NCBI GenBank assembly: GCA_030141605.1
Contig: JAQGDQ010000075.1
Span: 368,501 to 432,500 of the forward strand
Length of the DNA stretch: 64,000 nucleotides
From: Tubiluchus corallicola
Taxonomy: Eukaryota; Priapulida; Priapulimorpha; Priapulimorphida; Tubiluchidae
Reading direction: 5' to 3'
Shown here: positions 42,601-54,800 of the stretch, one piece after another
Numbering within the stretch: position 1 is the first letter of the stretch
Layout of the letters: each line of letters opens with the position of its first letter
Program-made: the position numbers and the translations under genes
Notes under the pieces: model-generated
Database searches by the model: none
What the model saw: only the letters and a program-made list of their open reading frames with translations
Told to the model about the DNA's origin: nothing

Positions 42601-43301
42601 AAAGCTATGGTATTACGATCAAAAAAGGAAATGACGTTAATGATGTAAAAATGCAGTCTGCTGAACAGACTCTCGCGAAACCGGAGTATGGGACAATGCA
42701 GGCGTATGATTCAAAATTGTTGGAAATCTTCCAAGTTCCTGCTTCTCTTGCACATTCTCTGACAATTGCTGGCCAGACTGTACAATTAATTGAGAATAAA
42801 CACCTTTCAAATGATGAGTCACAGCTAACAGACCAAGAAGTTCACCTTCCATCACAAATGCAAACTCTTATACAACATCATGTGTCAAATTCTGGTGAAT
42901 TGTCTCATGCCGCTGATTTATCTTCAGTTACCGAACAACAGTCAACTATGTCGTCCCCTGATCAGCATGCAATGACGCAACAGGTATTGCATATTCCCAC
43001 GCATACACCTGTTCAGCATGTTATGTCTCCTGCACATACGTCCCAACAGCCAACCCCCAGCAGTACACCTCATGATCAGTTGACTATCATCAACCAAAAT
43101 TTGGCTGCTTCCTCGATGGTAGAAACAGTAGCACAACAGAGAATTCAGCACATACAGCCTTCGGTGCAGGACTTTTACGCTATGAATCAAACCCTAGTCC
43201 AATATGCTGGATATAATAATTTCACTTACAACCCGTCTTATTATGAAGCAATTCTTCAGCAGCCTCAGATGGAGAGTGCACTCAGTACGTTAGAAAATTA
43301 G
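39639..43301 (+). CDS. Multi-C2H2 zinc-finger protein (986 aa, three exons)
   Basis: Probable nuclear DNA-binding transcription factor. Exons: 39639-39704, 40058-40193, 40543-43301; phases close. Residues 1-67 are acidic/helical with no known domain. About 70-285 is low complexity with basic, NLS-like clusters (SRKRGR; KKNRRGRRKG near 265). About 15 C2H2 fingers run from C287 to about 720. Finger 2 is degenerate (CSCMSC start) and the last has a shortened Cys pair (YICHCG). Some linkers are classical (HTGEKP, HSEERP, HSDERP), others irregular. Fingers 3 and 7 are near copies (FMHSQHYDKHLAGH and FMRRQQYDQHIAGH) with similar downstream spacing, pointing to a block duplication. The tail to 986 is rich in Gln, Ser, Thr and His, as in activation domains. 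No KRAB, BTB or SCAN domain is seen. The ortholog is not recognised and target DNA is unknown. Confidence 0.9.
40466..40530 (+). pseudogene. Relic zinc-finger coding sequence in intron 2
   Basis: The intronic segment matches the DNA encoding finger 3 at 41343-41399 at 44 of 57 positions (39 of the first 46). Its translation, KSGSFTCLKCNAIFM, corresponds to KSGPFTCLKCNTVFM in the protein. Similarity fades after the first half of the finger, 13 nt or more before the exon 3 acceptor. It is a partial, non-coding duplicate of the gene's own finger. Confidence 0.7.
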
Positions 43302-43568
43302 TATTTTATGATTTTTGTAACGTTTTTGATCCTAAATTATTGAGACGAAACTTGCAATTTTAATATTCAAGTTGCTAAAAAATGTGATCTGTCACAATAT
43401 TTTTTTAACTCTAATAGACTGTAAATTAAGGGATTGCTGTCAGGTTGGATGCATTCTACAGGTCTACCTCAATTTTCATTAGTGAAATTGGGCTCAACAG
43501 GAAATTAGATGGCTTAAATTTCTTGAAATTTGATCAACTGTGTGAGTACAGACACTGTCAAAAAGTGA

Positions 43569-43574
43569 AATAAA
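43569..43574 (+). terminator. Polyadenylation signal of the zinc-finger gene
   Basis: Canonical AATAAA, 268 nt beyond the stop codon at 43301 and the first such signal after it. It is followed by T-rich sequence and TGTG within about 40 nt, as expected for a cleavage region. Confidence 0.6.
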
Positions 43575-45505
43575 TTTTTCATTTGGAATGGCAAGCAGTC
43601 TGTGAAATAGTGTTAGATTTTGAAAAAACACCATTTTGAGATCCTTTTATTCTTACCAAAAGCATTCTATCAACACTTGGTGTTTGTGGTAGGTTCGATT
43701 CTTACAACAATGGATTATTTTTAGTAATAAATATATATCATTATTTTAGAATTAACCTTTTGTGTAGATTGCTGGCACCATATTATTGCTTTCCAGTCAT
43801 TAACCTTGTGATTTTCAATGGGTGTGAGTACCACCCCGATTAAAGTTATTTGACCAATTGGTCTATTACATGTGATTTTGAAATGATCAACCACATCTCC
43901 TGATTGAAGCCAGATTTACATTTTAATGCCATCATGATCAGCATTAACATCTCTGTGGATGTCAGGTAATAATTGCCAATGGTTTACCTCATACATTCGG
44001 CAAATCACTTCACAATTAAAAACTAAATATGCCTTGTTTATTATCTTTGTTCCCAGACTAGTCTCTTTTTTAGCTACAATAAGAAATTCCGACTTGAATT
44101 TAGAAATTGCAACCAAATTTTTTCACCACTAATGTTTTTAATTACCACGTTCATTATGTGTTTCTGACGAAGAAATCTAATCATTTAAATACATATTCCT
44201 TGGAAAAGTAATAATTTTAAATTGTAATTACCTGGTGTGCATTTTGAATATCTTCAATGACAGTACAACATAGGAATATAATTATTCTAACACATAGTAC
44301 TTGAAAAGGTTAGGTACAGGTAAGGAATCTTCAAACATTTTTGTGCATTTGATAATTTAATGAGCCAATTTCCAGTCTTGTCACACCTACCTATATTAAT
44401 ATACCCTGTGCCAAGGGTTGGATGTATACATATTGCAACGGGTAATTGCCAGCAGTGTGGTGAATTTTTATAATGAAGCAGAAAATGTAAGGACTGAAGT
44501 ATTGTCTGTTTTGAATGTGTCATCAGTGGTATTCATTAATATATAAAATTAATTTTAACAAAATATTATTAATTCCTAACTTCAAGACTACAACAAAAAC
44601 TCTCGAAATAAAAGGAAAATTTTGTTTTACATTACCCAGTCTCCACAGTAATTATTTTTAAATTGTAACAATATGCATTAGAGATAAAGTTTTAATACTA
44701 TTTTATTTACAAAAATCACAATATGTACAACATTAAAAATTAATTGTAATAATTATAGTACCATGATATTTTGTACTCTGAGCTCCTCTGTGTAAAAGCA
44801 TTTATGAATATAAATTGTCATTTATGAATCTCTTCATGTTGAATGGCAAAAAGGAACAGCTAGCTATTGTTGAAAACATAAACAGTCATTCCATACTACA
44901 AGCTTTACTTATACAGGGAAACACAACATGGTTTACTTACATATGTACAAATATGCATAATAAAAATCTATGACATAAGTCAACCGTGACCTAAATAATA
45001 TTCATCAAGGATGCCATTTCAACATGGGGTAAACATTACAGTTCTACATCAGTGCAGTGCATGAAATGTTTCACAATTTTCATAGTCACAGTGAAAGTGC
45101 AGCAGAAACATCAATTTTGAATATCATCATAGAAAGGATATTCTAACTCGAGGCAATATTTTGCAAATCTATTTTGGCAAACAATACAAGCAGCCATTTT
45201 TAGTTTTCTTGACAGCTGTTGCTAAAACTTTAAATATTAAATGTATCTTATAGTACATAGCAACTAATTAATATACTTAACAGCAATTAATCCATGCAAG
45301 ACAGTGAATTATTTACATCTAGGAAATTCTTGGTTGATCTGTCAAGAGAAAGAAAGTTCCGGTCGTTCAATAACAAACCTTATTGGAGCTTGAAAACCAT
45401 AGGGGGCATAAAGAAAATTCTGTCGTTCCAGTGCCATCAACAATTAGGGAACCAGTTTTTACATACAGTATATATATGTTTATATCTACGACCTGTAATT
45501 ATGTC
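43575..45505. other. Intergenic stretch between convergent genes, including the DR1 3' UTR
   Basis: The zinc-finger gene (+) and DR1 (-) end toward each other here. The right part is presumably the DR1 3' UTR, perhaps to about 44.7 kb. The remainder shows no coding potential. Confidence 0.5.
44702..44707 (-). terminator. Candidate distal polyadenylation signal of DR1
   Basis: AATAAA on the minus strand about 800 nt past the DR1 stop. I saw no nearer canonical hexamer. Position alone supports it; a non-canonical nearer site is possible. Confidence 0.35.
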
Positions 45506-47923
45506 TCATCCATAGTGGTCATCTGTGTCCTGTGTCTGTTGTTCTCGTTGTCTCATAGCCGCGAGCTGTGCAGCTTCTTGCATCTTCATTAACTCTTGCT
45601 GCTGTACTTGAGCTTGTTCTACTTTCGCCTGAAAACATTCAGATGATTAAAAAATCTCCTAAACAGTAATGCTACCTTGTTTTTGTTGGTGAAGTTTTTT
45701 ACGTAACAGATGAACTGCAATAAACAATGGCAACTCAAAAACAGAAACTGAAGATTTGATTTGTTAGACATATGTAAAACAGTGCACTGTGCAACACATG
45801 TGATGTGATCAATTTTTCTTGAGTTCGACTACTCTGTTTCATACTTCCTGGTGTAGAAATGTCATGAAAAATTATGAATATCTGGGCAATTCTAATCAGC
45901 TGTTTACAGTATTATAACAGGCTAATAGCAGTTAGCAGTCTGCCTAGATTGTTACAAAATCAGATAACTTTCCAAATTACTTTAACTAGTTAGCAAATGC
46001 AGCATGTAAGCCCCCTCTCAGTTTCAACAATGTGCATGCATTAGTCAAAAGAGGCATTATGCCATATTAATTAATTATTCATAACTTTGATTTCAAGGTT
46101 TTTATTACTGATGGAATAATTCCACAATTGTTGAATTTTGAAATCAAACTTACTCAAAAGAAAGGAAATGTAGACCTCTTGCTTACAAGGCAACCATCAT
46201 GACTGCTAGACTATTATGTCCCAATGACCAAGACAGATTCTAATTCAATCTTTATAGCCGACCAGCCAATTCAGTATTTTCTAAGGTTAGTTTGTTAATG
46301 CTATAATACTTATTAGCTAGTTAAATTATTATTTTTTGTAATTAGTACAGAGCACGAGATAATACTGGGCTCTCGTATTAAGATAGCCTTGTAAGGTCAA
46401 TAATAATCAGTCATTAAGTGAGAGAAGTGTAGGCAACATCTTGCCATTCGACAAATAATACTAAATCAATTCTGTTGATGCAATAGATACACTTCAGAGA
46501 GAAGTTGCCAGAACGATGTGATGAATATCAGATATGTTTAACAAGCTTAATGCCTTACATGATAACAATGACATCAGAAATTTGCCAATGAGAAATACCA
46601 TACGCCTGCTACTTCATGGAGACGAAAATTTAAGTTATGTAAATAACTGTAAAATATTTGATTGTGTACAGATGTTTATAACTGAATCTAAATGCTTTAA
46701 ATAATAATCATTGAGACAACTTAATTTTATGCATGTAGTGAAAATTCGTGTTTATTATTTACACAATGTACCTAACAATTCTGTAAATATTGTGTTTGCA
46801 TTGATTTACTAGCAGTTGTTAAATTTACTAAGCAGGGAGCAGCCGCGTATAAGTTGTTAAAACTTTCTGGTACGAATTGCATAATAAAATTGTGTTTAAA
46901 CTAAAACTAACATCAGATAATTCAAACTAACATCAGATAATTCAATACCTGTGCAAACAATTCTTGCTGCTGACGTAAAAGTTCTTCTTCTGGAATACCG
47001 AGATTCTCCAACCGAGTGCTCCCTCTGCGGCGTTGTTTAGCAACTTGTTTACAATCTTTGAGGACAGCTTCAGCTTCCACCTTATAGTCACTAAATCCTA
47101 GGCTATCCAATGCTGGAAAACATGTAAGCAAATCTCCAGAAATGGACTATTTCTGGCATGAAATTTAGATATCATTTTTTTAGTTTTTATCTTATATGCA
47201 TTTGTCTTTAAGAAGTCGTTATTCTAAGTAAAGTGAATAAAATTTAACTGGTTATGTTAGTGACTTCACAGCTTTAGGTTCAATCAAAGCCTCAATTAAA
47301 GTTGGTGACATTGATTTAAAGCTACTTTGATTCCTATCAAATGGAAATTAATGGAGCGACAATAAACATGTGACACGTGTGCAGGCCATAACTGCTTTAA
47401 AATAAGCTGTCAAATAAAATTCCTGTTGGAGCGATCAGAATTAATCCACCTACAGATTTAAAATTTTATTTGTCACCCATTATTAAACTCAAGCAGGTAT
47501 TTAACTAATATTCAGTTGTAACTGTATTACAATCGTGTACCACAAGAAGACATTAAATTACACTGTGCATTCATTCTATCATTAATATAATTAAAAGTTA
47601 CTGATGTTTATATACAAATATAATAGTTTAAGGATTACTAGCCCATAATCACAGGCCACATACTAAACAAAGTCCCCTTAATCTCCATTACCTGCAACAA
47701 TGTGCTCTGGAGAAATTGTCTTTTTCTGTTGCCTATTGCAGATTTCATTAGCCTCCGAGGAAATTAGGTGAATAAACTCATTACAACAATTGAGTATTAA
47801 TTCCCTGGCTTCTTGAGCAAGACGAACATCAGGCAGAACCTCCTTGATCATCTTGTTCATTGCTGCTCGGGGTATGGTCAAATCATCATCTGCATTTGCA
47901 GCTGCTGGTGCCAGGTCGGCCAT
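45506..47923 (-). CDS. DR1: DR1 / NC2-beta, TBP-repressing histone-fold protein (172 aa)
   Basis: NC2-beta pairs with DRAP1 (NC2-alpha) through a histone fold and binds TBP on promoter DNA, blocking TFIIA/TFIIB entry; the same subunit family also occurs in the ATAC acetyltransferase complex. Exons on the minus strand: 47923-47692, 47112-46949, 45628-45506, with consensus splice sites and closing phases. The histone fold covers about residues 13-90 and contains DDDLTIPRAAMNKMIKE, NEFIHLISSEANEICN and KKTISPEHIVAALDSLGF. The conserved TBP-contact/linker block RLENLGIPEEELLRQQQELF follows, then a Gln/Ala/Met-rich tail. Length is close to the 176 aa of the human protein, but the tail ends DTDDHYG rather than in a long acidic run. 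The ATG at 47923 (MADLAP) has A at -3 and G at +4. An in-frame upstream ATG at 47938 has a poor context and would add five residues. Confidence 0.96.
46904..46943. repeat. Two tandem 20-bp units at the DR1 exon 2 donor
   Basis: AAACTAACATCAGATAATTC occurs twice head to tail and ends a few bases inside intron 2, next to the donor of exon 2 (exon edge at 46949). It is a recent duplication and does not alter the GT donor. Confidence 0.9.
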
Positions 47924-48131
47924 TTTCGTAACATACATTAATTACAAAATGCACAACTGAAAATGTTTGTGACAACTTCTTAGGGTGTGCACTGCAACAG
48001 ATGAGCTGTGGAATAATCTTCACCTTTTAAAAAATAATGCATACAATGTACTTGTTGCTTAACCATTTTTTAAAATTCTAATACAAGTACTGTCATTAAC
48101 TAAACAAGTAAGCAGGCTGTTTGAGTAAATA

Positions 48132-48595
48132 CAGTAAACGCTCACATAACGAACTGATTGGGGAGTAAGAGTAAGTCCGCTATGACCGCTGGTCCATTAT
48201 AACCAAGGGATATCTCTCACATATATAACATGTCTTGTGTGAAGAATGACCAAGTGAATAGGGATGTTTGGATTAATCACTCTAAGTTTGTTGCTTTTCA
48301 TAAGGCCAAGCTATTCCCTTCAGCTTGCTTCTGAAGTTGCTGATCTTGTCTTCGCTACGTATTTTTATGTAGTGGTATAACTGACACTATGTGCATCCCA
48401 GATTAACTTTTGCTTAACTGTGAAGATTATGTGCTTCCTTTTCTAGTTATCCGTACTAATTTCAATGTATGGTGCCTAGCATAGCACATCACATGCTAAC
48501 CTAAACTTGTGGCCCAGCTTCATTATAACAGACTACAATATAGTCATAAATGCATCAGACAAGCAAAAATAGTTTGTTATACTGAGGGTTTACTG
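48132..48595. mobile_element. pogo/Tigger-like MITE (464 bp)
   Basis: The element is flanked by TA on both sides (48130-48131, 48596-48597). Its ends are CAGTAAACGCTCACATAAC and, on the other strand, CAGTAAACCCTCAGTATAAC. The TA target, the CAGT start and the AAC-rich 22-26 bp TIR are typical of pogo/Tigger elements in the Tc1/mariner superfamily. No transposase frame is present, so it is non-autonomous. It sits 0.2 kb upstream of the DR1 start codon. Confidence 0.8.
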
Positions 48596-48597
48596 TA

Positions 48598-51358
48598 CCA
48601 TGCAAACTAGCTAACACTAGAATTAAGGAAGTTTCCACACAAGGTTAATAAATAGCACAGCAATTTAGTTATTTTAGCATAAATATGCATTGTTTTTAAA
48701 TGGCACTATGACAACCTATAGTGAAAGTTTATGACTTTGTGTTTAGCCACATGGCATCACAAAAACTAAGAGAGGCAAAAAACAAGTGACTGAGTAATAT
48801 ACGCTTTTACATGGCATATGTAGGTCGAACACGACCCTCCACCTAAAATGGGAACAATATAAAGAAACATGTGACCATCCATATAAGCTGATAAAAAGAG
48901 ATCTTTGGAACTTACAGCAAGCAGAAACACTGTCTTTCACACAGAGTTGCTTTTACATGACAAGGCATACATATCCATAATGTATATCAGAAGTTTGCAA
49001 AACAATGTCTCCGAGTATTGCTTGGATCAACGCTGATTGAATAACAGAGAGAAATTGTAAACTAATTTCTATCCTGTGGAGAATTTATGCAGAAAAATCA
49101 TAGCCATGTAAAAGAATGCAGTTCAAACTTACAAAATATTATGATGTAAAATTCTGATGCTTCTTTCAGTTGTAACTCACAAGTGCATTTCTGAGAACTT
49201 TAACCAACTTTTGCTGGCAATTCAAAATTCTGTTGATACCATTTCGGTTACAAGCGGTGGCAAAAGCACGCCTACTATATACTATAGTACCATTTTTTAT
49301 CACTATGCAATAGCGCAGAAGCCCAATAATTTCCTAAAGCATAGCAGAGGCATCTATAAAAGGATTTTATTTTCTAATTATACTTTTAATGAATTTAATT
49401 CGTAAAAAACACGATTTCACAAACGTATAGTTAATACAATGCTTTTACACCGAGAGACTGGCAGGAATTGTTGCTGCGTTGCAAAACTGTGTAACATATT
49501 AAGCCCGCCATCTGCAGGCTGGATGTGGAAATTTTACTTATTATCTTATCTGACCTGGGCTCGCGTCAGCGCGTGAACGTATGATAGCAATGTGTTGTAA
49601 CAACTAAGTTGAACTAACCGCCGAAATTAATTTCTAGAGGCCACATAGAGAGACGCGCAAGTTCTCATTTCCGCCTATCACGTGCTCATACCTTGCCAGT
49701 ACAAACTGCAATGCGATAAGAAATAACTATAAAAATAAAAGGAATAATAAAATTAATAATTATGAGTTATATTATTATTAATTAGAAAAAGTAAATATAA
49801 TAACATGAGGTATGCTTATGTTTTGTACCTTGCAGACTAAAAAGAATTAAGGCTTTTGTTGGCGAGTTAGAAGAGTCAAATAACGCACGTGAGGTGGGGA
49901 GATGGGTGATTCTGGTTAAAGGCACAATAGGATACACAGAAAAATGTTAAAGTAATCAGTAGTAAGTAATTTTGCTTGAACACTAGAGATTTGTAAACAG
50001 CTTTAGACATCACACTAGAATTTGAGTTTGGAAATCAAAATTCTGTCTGCAAGTTGAACTGAATTTTGTTTGAAGTTCAAAACTGTGGACTGTAAGGATT
50101 AAAGTTGCTCAAGTCAAAGGGAATTGATGTTTGGCAGAAAGTGCTGCCAGCATTGCAAAAAGGTCCTGCAAAAAATAGCCAAACAAAATTTAAAAAAAGA
50201 CATCTTGTAACAAAAATCTAACGTGAAAATGTAACTCTAGTCAGATTCTCATACCTGTTTCCGTCTGTGTTGTTAAAGTTTAATATAATATAATATTTAG
50301 TATTTAAGATATATAATAATATTTAATATAATGTAGTAAATTGGGAAGCTAGCGAAAGGCTACCGACTCTTATTATCGGCTCTTACTATCAGTGAGATGT
50401 CAGTTGTCGCATTCGTTCAACGTTTTCTTTCTATTCTCCTTGTCGTCCAGTAAAAGTCCATTACCATGATCATTGAACTTTGACTTCATCGCTGTATTGT
50501 CTCATGGTTAACTCGATGACTAATGTAGACCTAAACAACTAGAAATGCCATCTTATGGCGTTAAATAAGATACGAGAAATTTTAATCCTGCGACGTTGTT
50601 TTTGCGACAGAGGAAGCCGATATGGCCTTGTGAAACTTAGACGAAATCATGGTGTTGACACCAGTGATTTGAGGTGTGATTTTAGCCGCCTGAACGCCTC
50701 CAAATTCAGCATAAAGGTTACAATAGGCCTGATAATCAGCTGTGTTACAGCAAAGGCAAATATCTTATATCCAAAATTTATAAGAATTTATTTATTTGGT
50801 GTCATATACAATCACGTATACGTGGTAACAGTACAATAATAAAACAGAAATTACAAAGTAGAGCTATTATATGAGTGTGCTACTTTAACAGCAAAACTAA
50901 CGTCACCAGATTTTTGTTTTTCTGCATAATTTTTTAAAAACTTCCAAAAATCTTCAAAAGTGATAAAACACAACATTGGAAAAATTGCTGGAAACCTCTT
51001 GTGATAGTTCCAAAATGCGGGTGGTTTGGCCGTTTCGAAAGTAACCGCATGCTATTCTCTGCAACATGGTTCCAATGAAGCCAGGAAGTACAACTCGCCC
51101 ACATTGGCGCTTGCGCAGCTTATTCTGATACACGACTCTGCTAAGCGGGTAACTTAGTTTCAATTTATGGAATAATAAAAAGCGTGTCGCATCGTTATCA
51201 CACGTCACAAAGCAGTAAAGGTCGGAGATGTAACAATTTTCTTATTATGTGACAGTACCCTCAGTTACAGCGTTGCTATGCGATAAAAGTAAACTCATTA
51301 AGATATTGCTGTGAGTTACACGGAGGTAGAAGAACCTCCTTGGAGGTGAAAAAAAAAC
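48598..51358. other. Spacer between DR1 and the convertase exon
   Basis: No conserved coding region was found. A GC-richer patch near 49555-49690 may be part of a promoter, possibly of DR1, but no specific motif supports it. Short open frames at 49157, 50555 and 50954 look fortuitous. Confidence 0.45.
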
Positions 51359-51529
51359 ATGACCAAGGTGGTATCATGCATCCAGATGTTAGTTTTGAGT
51401 TTTCTCCTAGTCGTTTCATCAGTGGGAGGAAGACAACATTACACAAACGAGTGGGTGGTTCATGTACCCGGTGGTAGCAATATGGCGGATCTTATCGCTC
51501 AGGAAGGCGGTTATGTCAACAAAGGCAAG
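51359..51529 (+). CDS. First coding exon of a furin/PCSK-type proprotein convertase (partial, 57 aa)
   Basis: Kexin/furin-like subtilases cleave secretory precursors at basic sites in the Golgi. The exon encodes a signal peptide (MTKVVSCIQMLVLSFLLVVS, hydrophobic from about residue 8 to 21) followed by the start of the inhibitory prodomain. That start reads YTNEWVVHVPGG, then LIAQEGGYVNKGK, matching the family pattern YTNxWAVxIxGG...A..GFxNxGQ. It ends in phase 0 at a good donor (AAG|GTAAAT), as vertebrate homologues do at this point. I could not find the next exon (a YYHF-type block) in the remaining 12.5 kb, so intron 1 may run beyond the window. The paralogue (furin, PC5/6, PC7 or other) cannot be set from this exon. 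Confidence 0.8.
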
Positions 51530-51737
51530 GTAAATAGCTACGTATGCAGTTCAGTGAAATATTTAAACTATATTAAAATGAGCATAATGTATGTTTTGTG
51601 TGGTCTTATTTGCCCACTTCGACCTGTGTGTGTGCTTCGTAGATTAAAAAATTGTATGGTTGAAAGTAGTCTAGCTAAACATTAGACTATGATCTGAATC
51701 AGCTTGCCGAATTTTTGGGTCATATAGTCAATGTTAT

Positions 51738-51837
51738 TACCACCGCCACCGCCACCGCCACCACCACCACTACCACTACCACCTCCATCACCACCATCAC
51801 CACCATCACAGTCATCATCATCATCATCATCATCATT
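51738..51837. repeat. (CCA)n/(CAT)n triplet microsatellite
   Basis: Imperfect CCA/CCG triplets run into CAT triplets over about 100 bases, inside what is probably intron 1 of the convertase gene. The Thr/Ile-rich open frame here is an artefact. Confidence 0.9.
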
Positions 51838-54800
51838 GATTCAGATATTCATCAGCTAGTGATGAGTGCTCTCCAAACAGAACTCAAAAGTGACAATCAC
51901 GATACGGGCATCATGAAAAGTGTTTATGATGTCAGTTATACGTCACGCACACACGCGTGGCCAACCTCCTTTGCTGAGCCTCCCTGCTTTGAATGCGATT
52001 AAGCAAACTATAAAATTTCCGCTTGCTGATAACCGATTCAAAGTCCATTATTATTATACTAAACCTATTTGCAAGCATAAACGTTATGCCAATATTGTAG
52101 AAATTGCTGCTAATGATATTACATGCAAGTAAGTGAAATTCAGTTAAAGCACTGTAGTTACACAGGAGCTTGTTATAAATAATAAATTGGCAAATGTGAA
52201 TAATTTCTGGAATATGAAATCACCTGGTCTGCAAAGCTTCCGCTTTCATCCTCAATGTGAATTCGTTTTTAGTTACAAAGCACAGTGCTCTGTTAAAATA
52301 ACTTGCAATCTGCTGCTTTCGTTGTACCGAAAATCTACAAGCAGTAAGTAGAAAAGTACTAGCGGTAGGTATTAGGCCAAAAATGGCAGAAATAATGCAT
52401 CCGGTCATCGGCCGTCAATTTAAGCACAAATATCGGTTAAATTGGCTTTGGCTGTGCGTTAAAAGAGTTTTCATTTTCATCAATTTGCGTAGCCATATAA
52501 GGCAAGAAAATGTACAAGGTCAACTTCTGTTTAAAAACGACTTTTCAAATCCAGGCGTACAAATTAGAAATGTTTTTGTAGTAGGCAAAGCTGAATCAGT
52601 ATGTTTTGATCAGTATACTGATCAGTATAATACTTATTTGGCTTCAAGTTGGCTTATCAACTTTGCCGTTGGCACATCATAGCATGTAAACCACGGTTTA
52701 CGAAGATATTGCTAAAACTTCATTACAGGTGTATTTCTTCGTGTTTCTAACCTACATTGAATCTACACGTACAAATTCTAGCCTACAAGATTGTCGTTTA
52801 TAATAATAACTCACAAGAAAATTACAACCATAAACTAACAAAAAAACGGATTTTCAGCGCAAAATTTTGCGCTTTGAAGATTCTGTCATGCCATTAAAGT
52901 TTGAAGATGTGACAGCTAGGCTGATGTAATATTAAACTTCAGCAAATATCAGGAAATCTACCAAGAATTTAAAGCTAGATGCATGCAGTTCATTATGTAT
53001 ACATATAATACACAAGTCTTATCTATCGTTGCATTGCCAAAATGTGCAATAAAACAAAATTGCTTATTCGGTGATTACTTTTGAGTTAATTCTTGCTTCC
53101 TCTTTATTGACTTTTATTTATGTGGGTGCAGCAAGGTGCACGTTCATGCAGTATCAAAGTTCTTCACATCTAGAATTTGTCAAAAGGATGTTCTGTCTGA
53201 ATAAATGAATTTAAGGGCGTTCTTTTGAATTGTCGTGACATTCTAATCGATTCCAGCTATTTTCGTTTCGTGGGGTTTCTAGGTATCTGGGATAAGGGTG
53301 GGACAAAACTGATATAATCGTAAATGTTTTTATGTTCTTATTCTTGTTCAAATCATCCTTAATTTCTTTTAGTAATGAAGCCATTGAGTAAAGTGGAGCA
53401 CTAATTTTTACTTAAATCACTCATAATGATTGAAACTTAATCCTGTGAATGCAGAGTAGAATCATTTGTTTAATAAAACAACAGTAATATACGATAACAA
53501 GGCAATCATAAGATAATATAATACAAGTTAAAAGTAACGGGTAAATTGTGTTAGAGCTGAACGTGTGCTGGGCGTGTGTGTGTGTCCCGGAATTTACAGA
53601 CGCGTATATTCTTATATACTACGTGATGTAAGAATCAGAACATGCATAAGAATAAGCTCGGCACATCGCCAGTTGGAATGGCATTAATTTTGAGTGGTTG
53701 TGGCGGGATGGGAAGCCAGCTAACTTATTAAGTCTTTTCCTTTAAGGTGCAACACTGTAGCAGAAGAGCACTACTGCAGTGTCTTGGCCACCTTTTTCAA
53801 TGAGGAAATTTTTTCCCAATACCCGGGTTTTACAAGCCAGTATGGAAGTTCTTTAACCGTTTTAATCAAGCACGCACTGTGGCCACTCGGCTGTTCTTTT
53901 TAACCCAAGTCACCCCAAATGTGACGCAATACAAGACGTGAGCCCGTAGCAGGGTTAAAAGCAATTTGGAGGTAGTTAGAGTTGGAAATTTGGCCAGAAA
54001 TGTGAAAATTGCATTTTGTAAGTTGTGGCATAACACCTGAAATCTAGCTTTGAGACTCTACTTGGAATTGAGACGGTTACAGATATCGAATAGAAATTAT
54101 AATTAAGCGGATGTCGCAAAACTGCCATCTCGACGTTCGTCAAAAGAGGCTTTTCTTGATTTCTTGTGTTTATTTAATATTTAAACCAATATCACCGCAA
54201 TTATATTTTTTATGTAGTTAACCATCCGCCCTCTTATTTAACAAAATGGTTTACAAAGTAGTTTTTGAAAAAAGAAACTCATGTATATACGTACATATGT
54301 AAACAGACATGTAAATAAGTAATTTTTGCAAATGTATGAGCCGGAGACACCTAATATCTTTTGCAGCACTTCTCTTAGCCTGAATTTTGTCAAATAATCG
54401 AAATTGTAAGGAGAAATTTAGACCGAAAGTCATCAGCGTGTAATGCGTTGCAAATTTAATGGAAAAGACTGTAGAAATATGAGCGCTAAGGGTTAGTTAT
54501 CCAGTCCCAGGAAGCAAAAAATTTAATAGCAAAATTTTCGTTTGTAAATTGGGAACCATAATTAGAAGATGTGCTCTAAAAGTTCCCACGAGCGACAAAA
54601 TACTGGTCAGAAAAGTTATTGTTGTCCCACGAGATAACAATTTAATTCAATGTTAATACGTTTCATTTAGCAAGTGAATTTTACTTGCTTTTTTAATGAG
54701 AAATCGCAATTTTGGGTATTGAGCACTTATTTGCTGGTTTGCACAGTTCTTTGCTGGTAAGCTTTTATTAGTTTTTTCATTTATGTATCTGTTTATTGAT

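Noticed and set aside
43680-43720. GGTTCGATTC, a possible tRNA B box
   Set aside because: No convincing A box or stems upstream.
50954-51208. Minus-strand frame divergent from the convertase exon, a possible bidirectional partner
   Set aside because: No family resemblance, splice signals or start context to support it.
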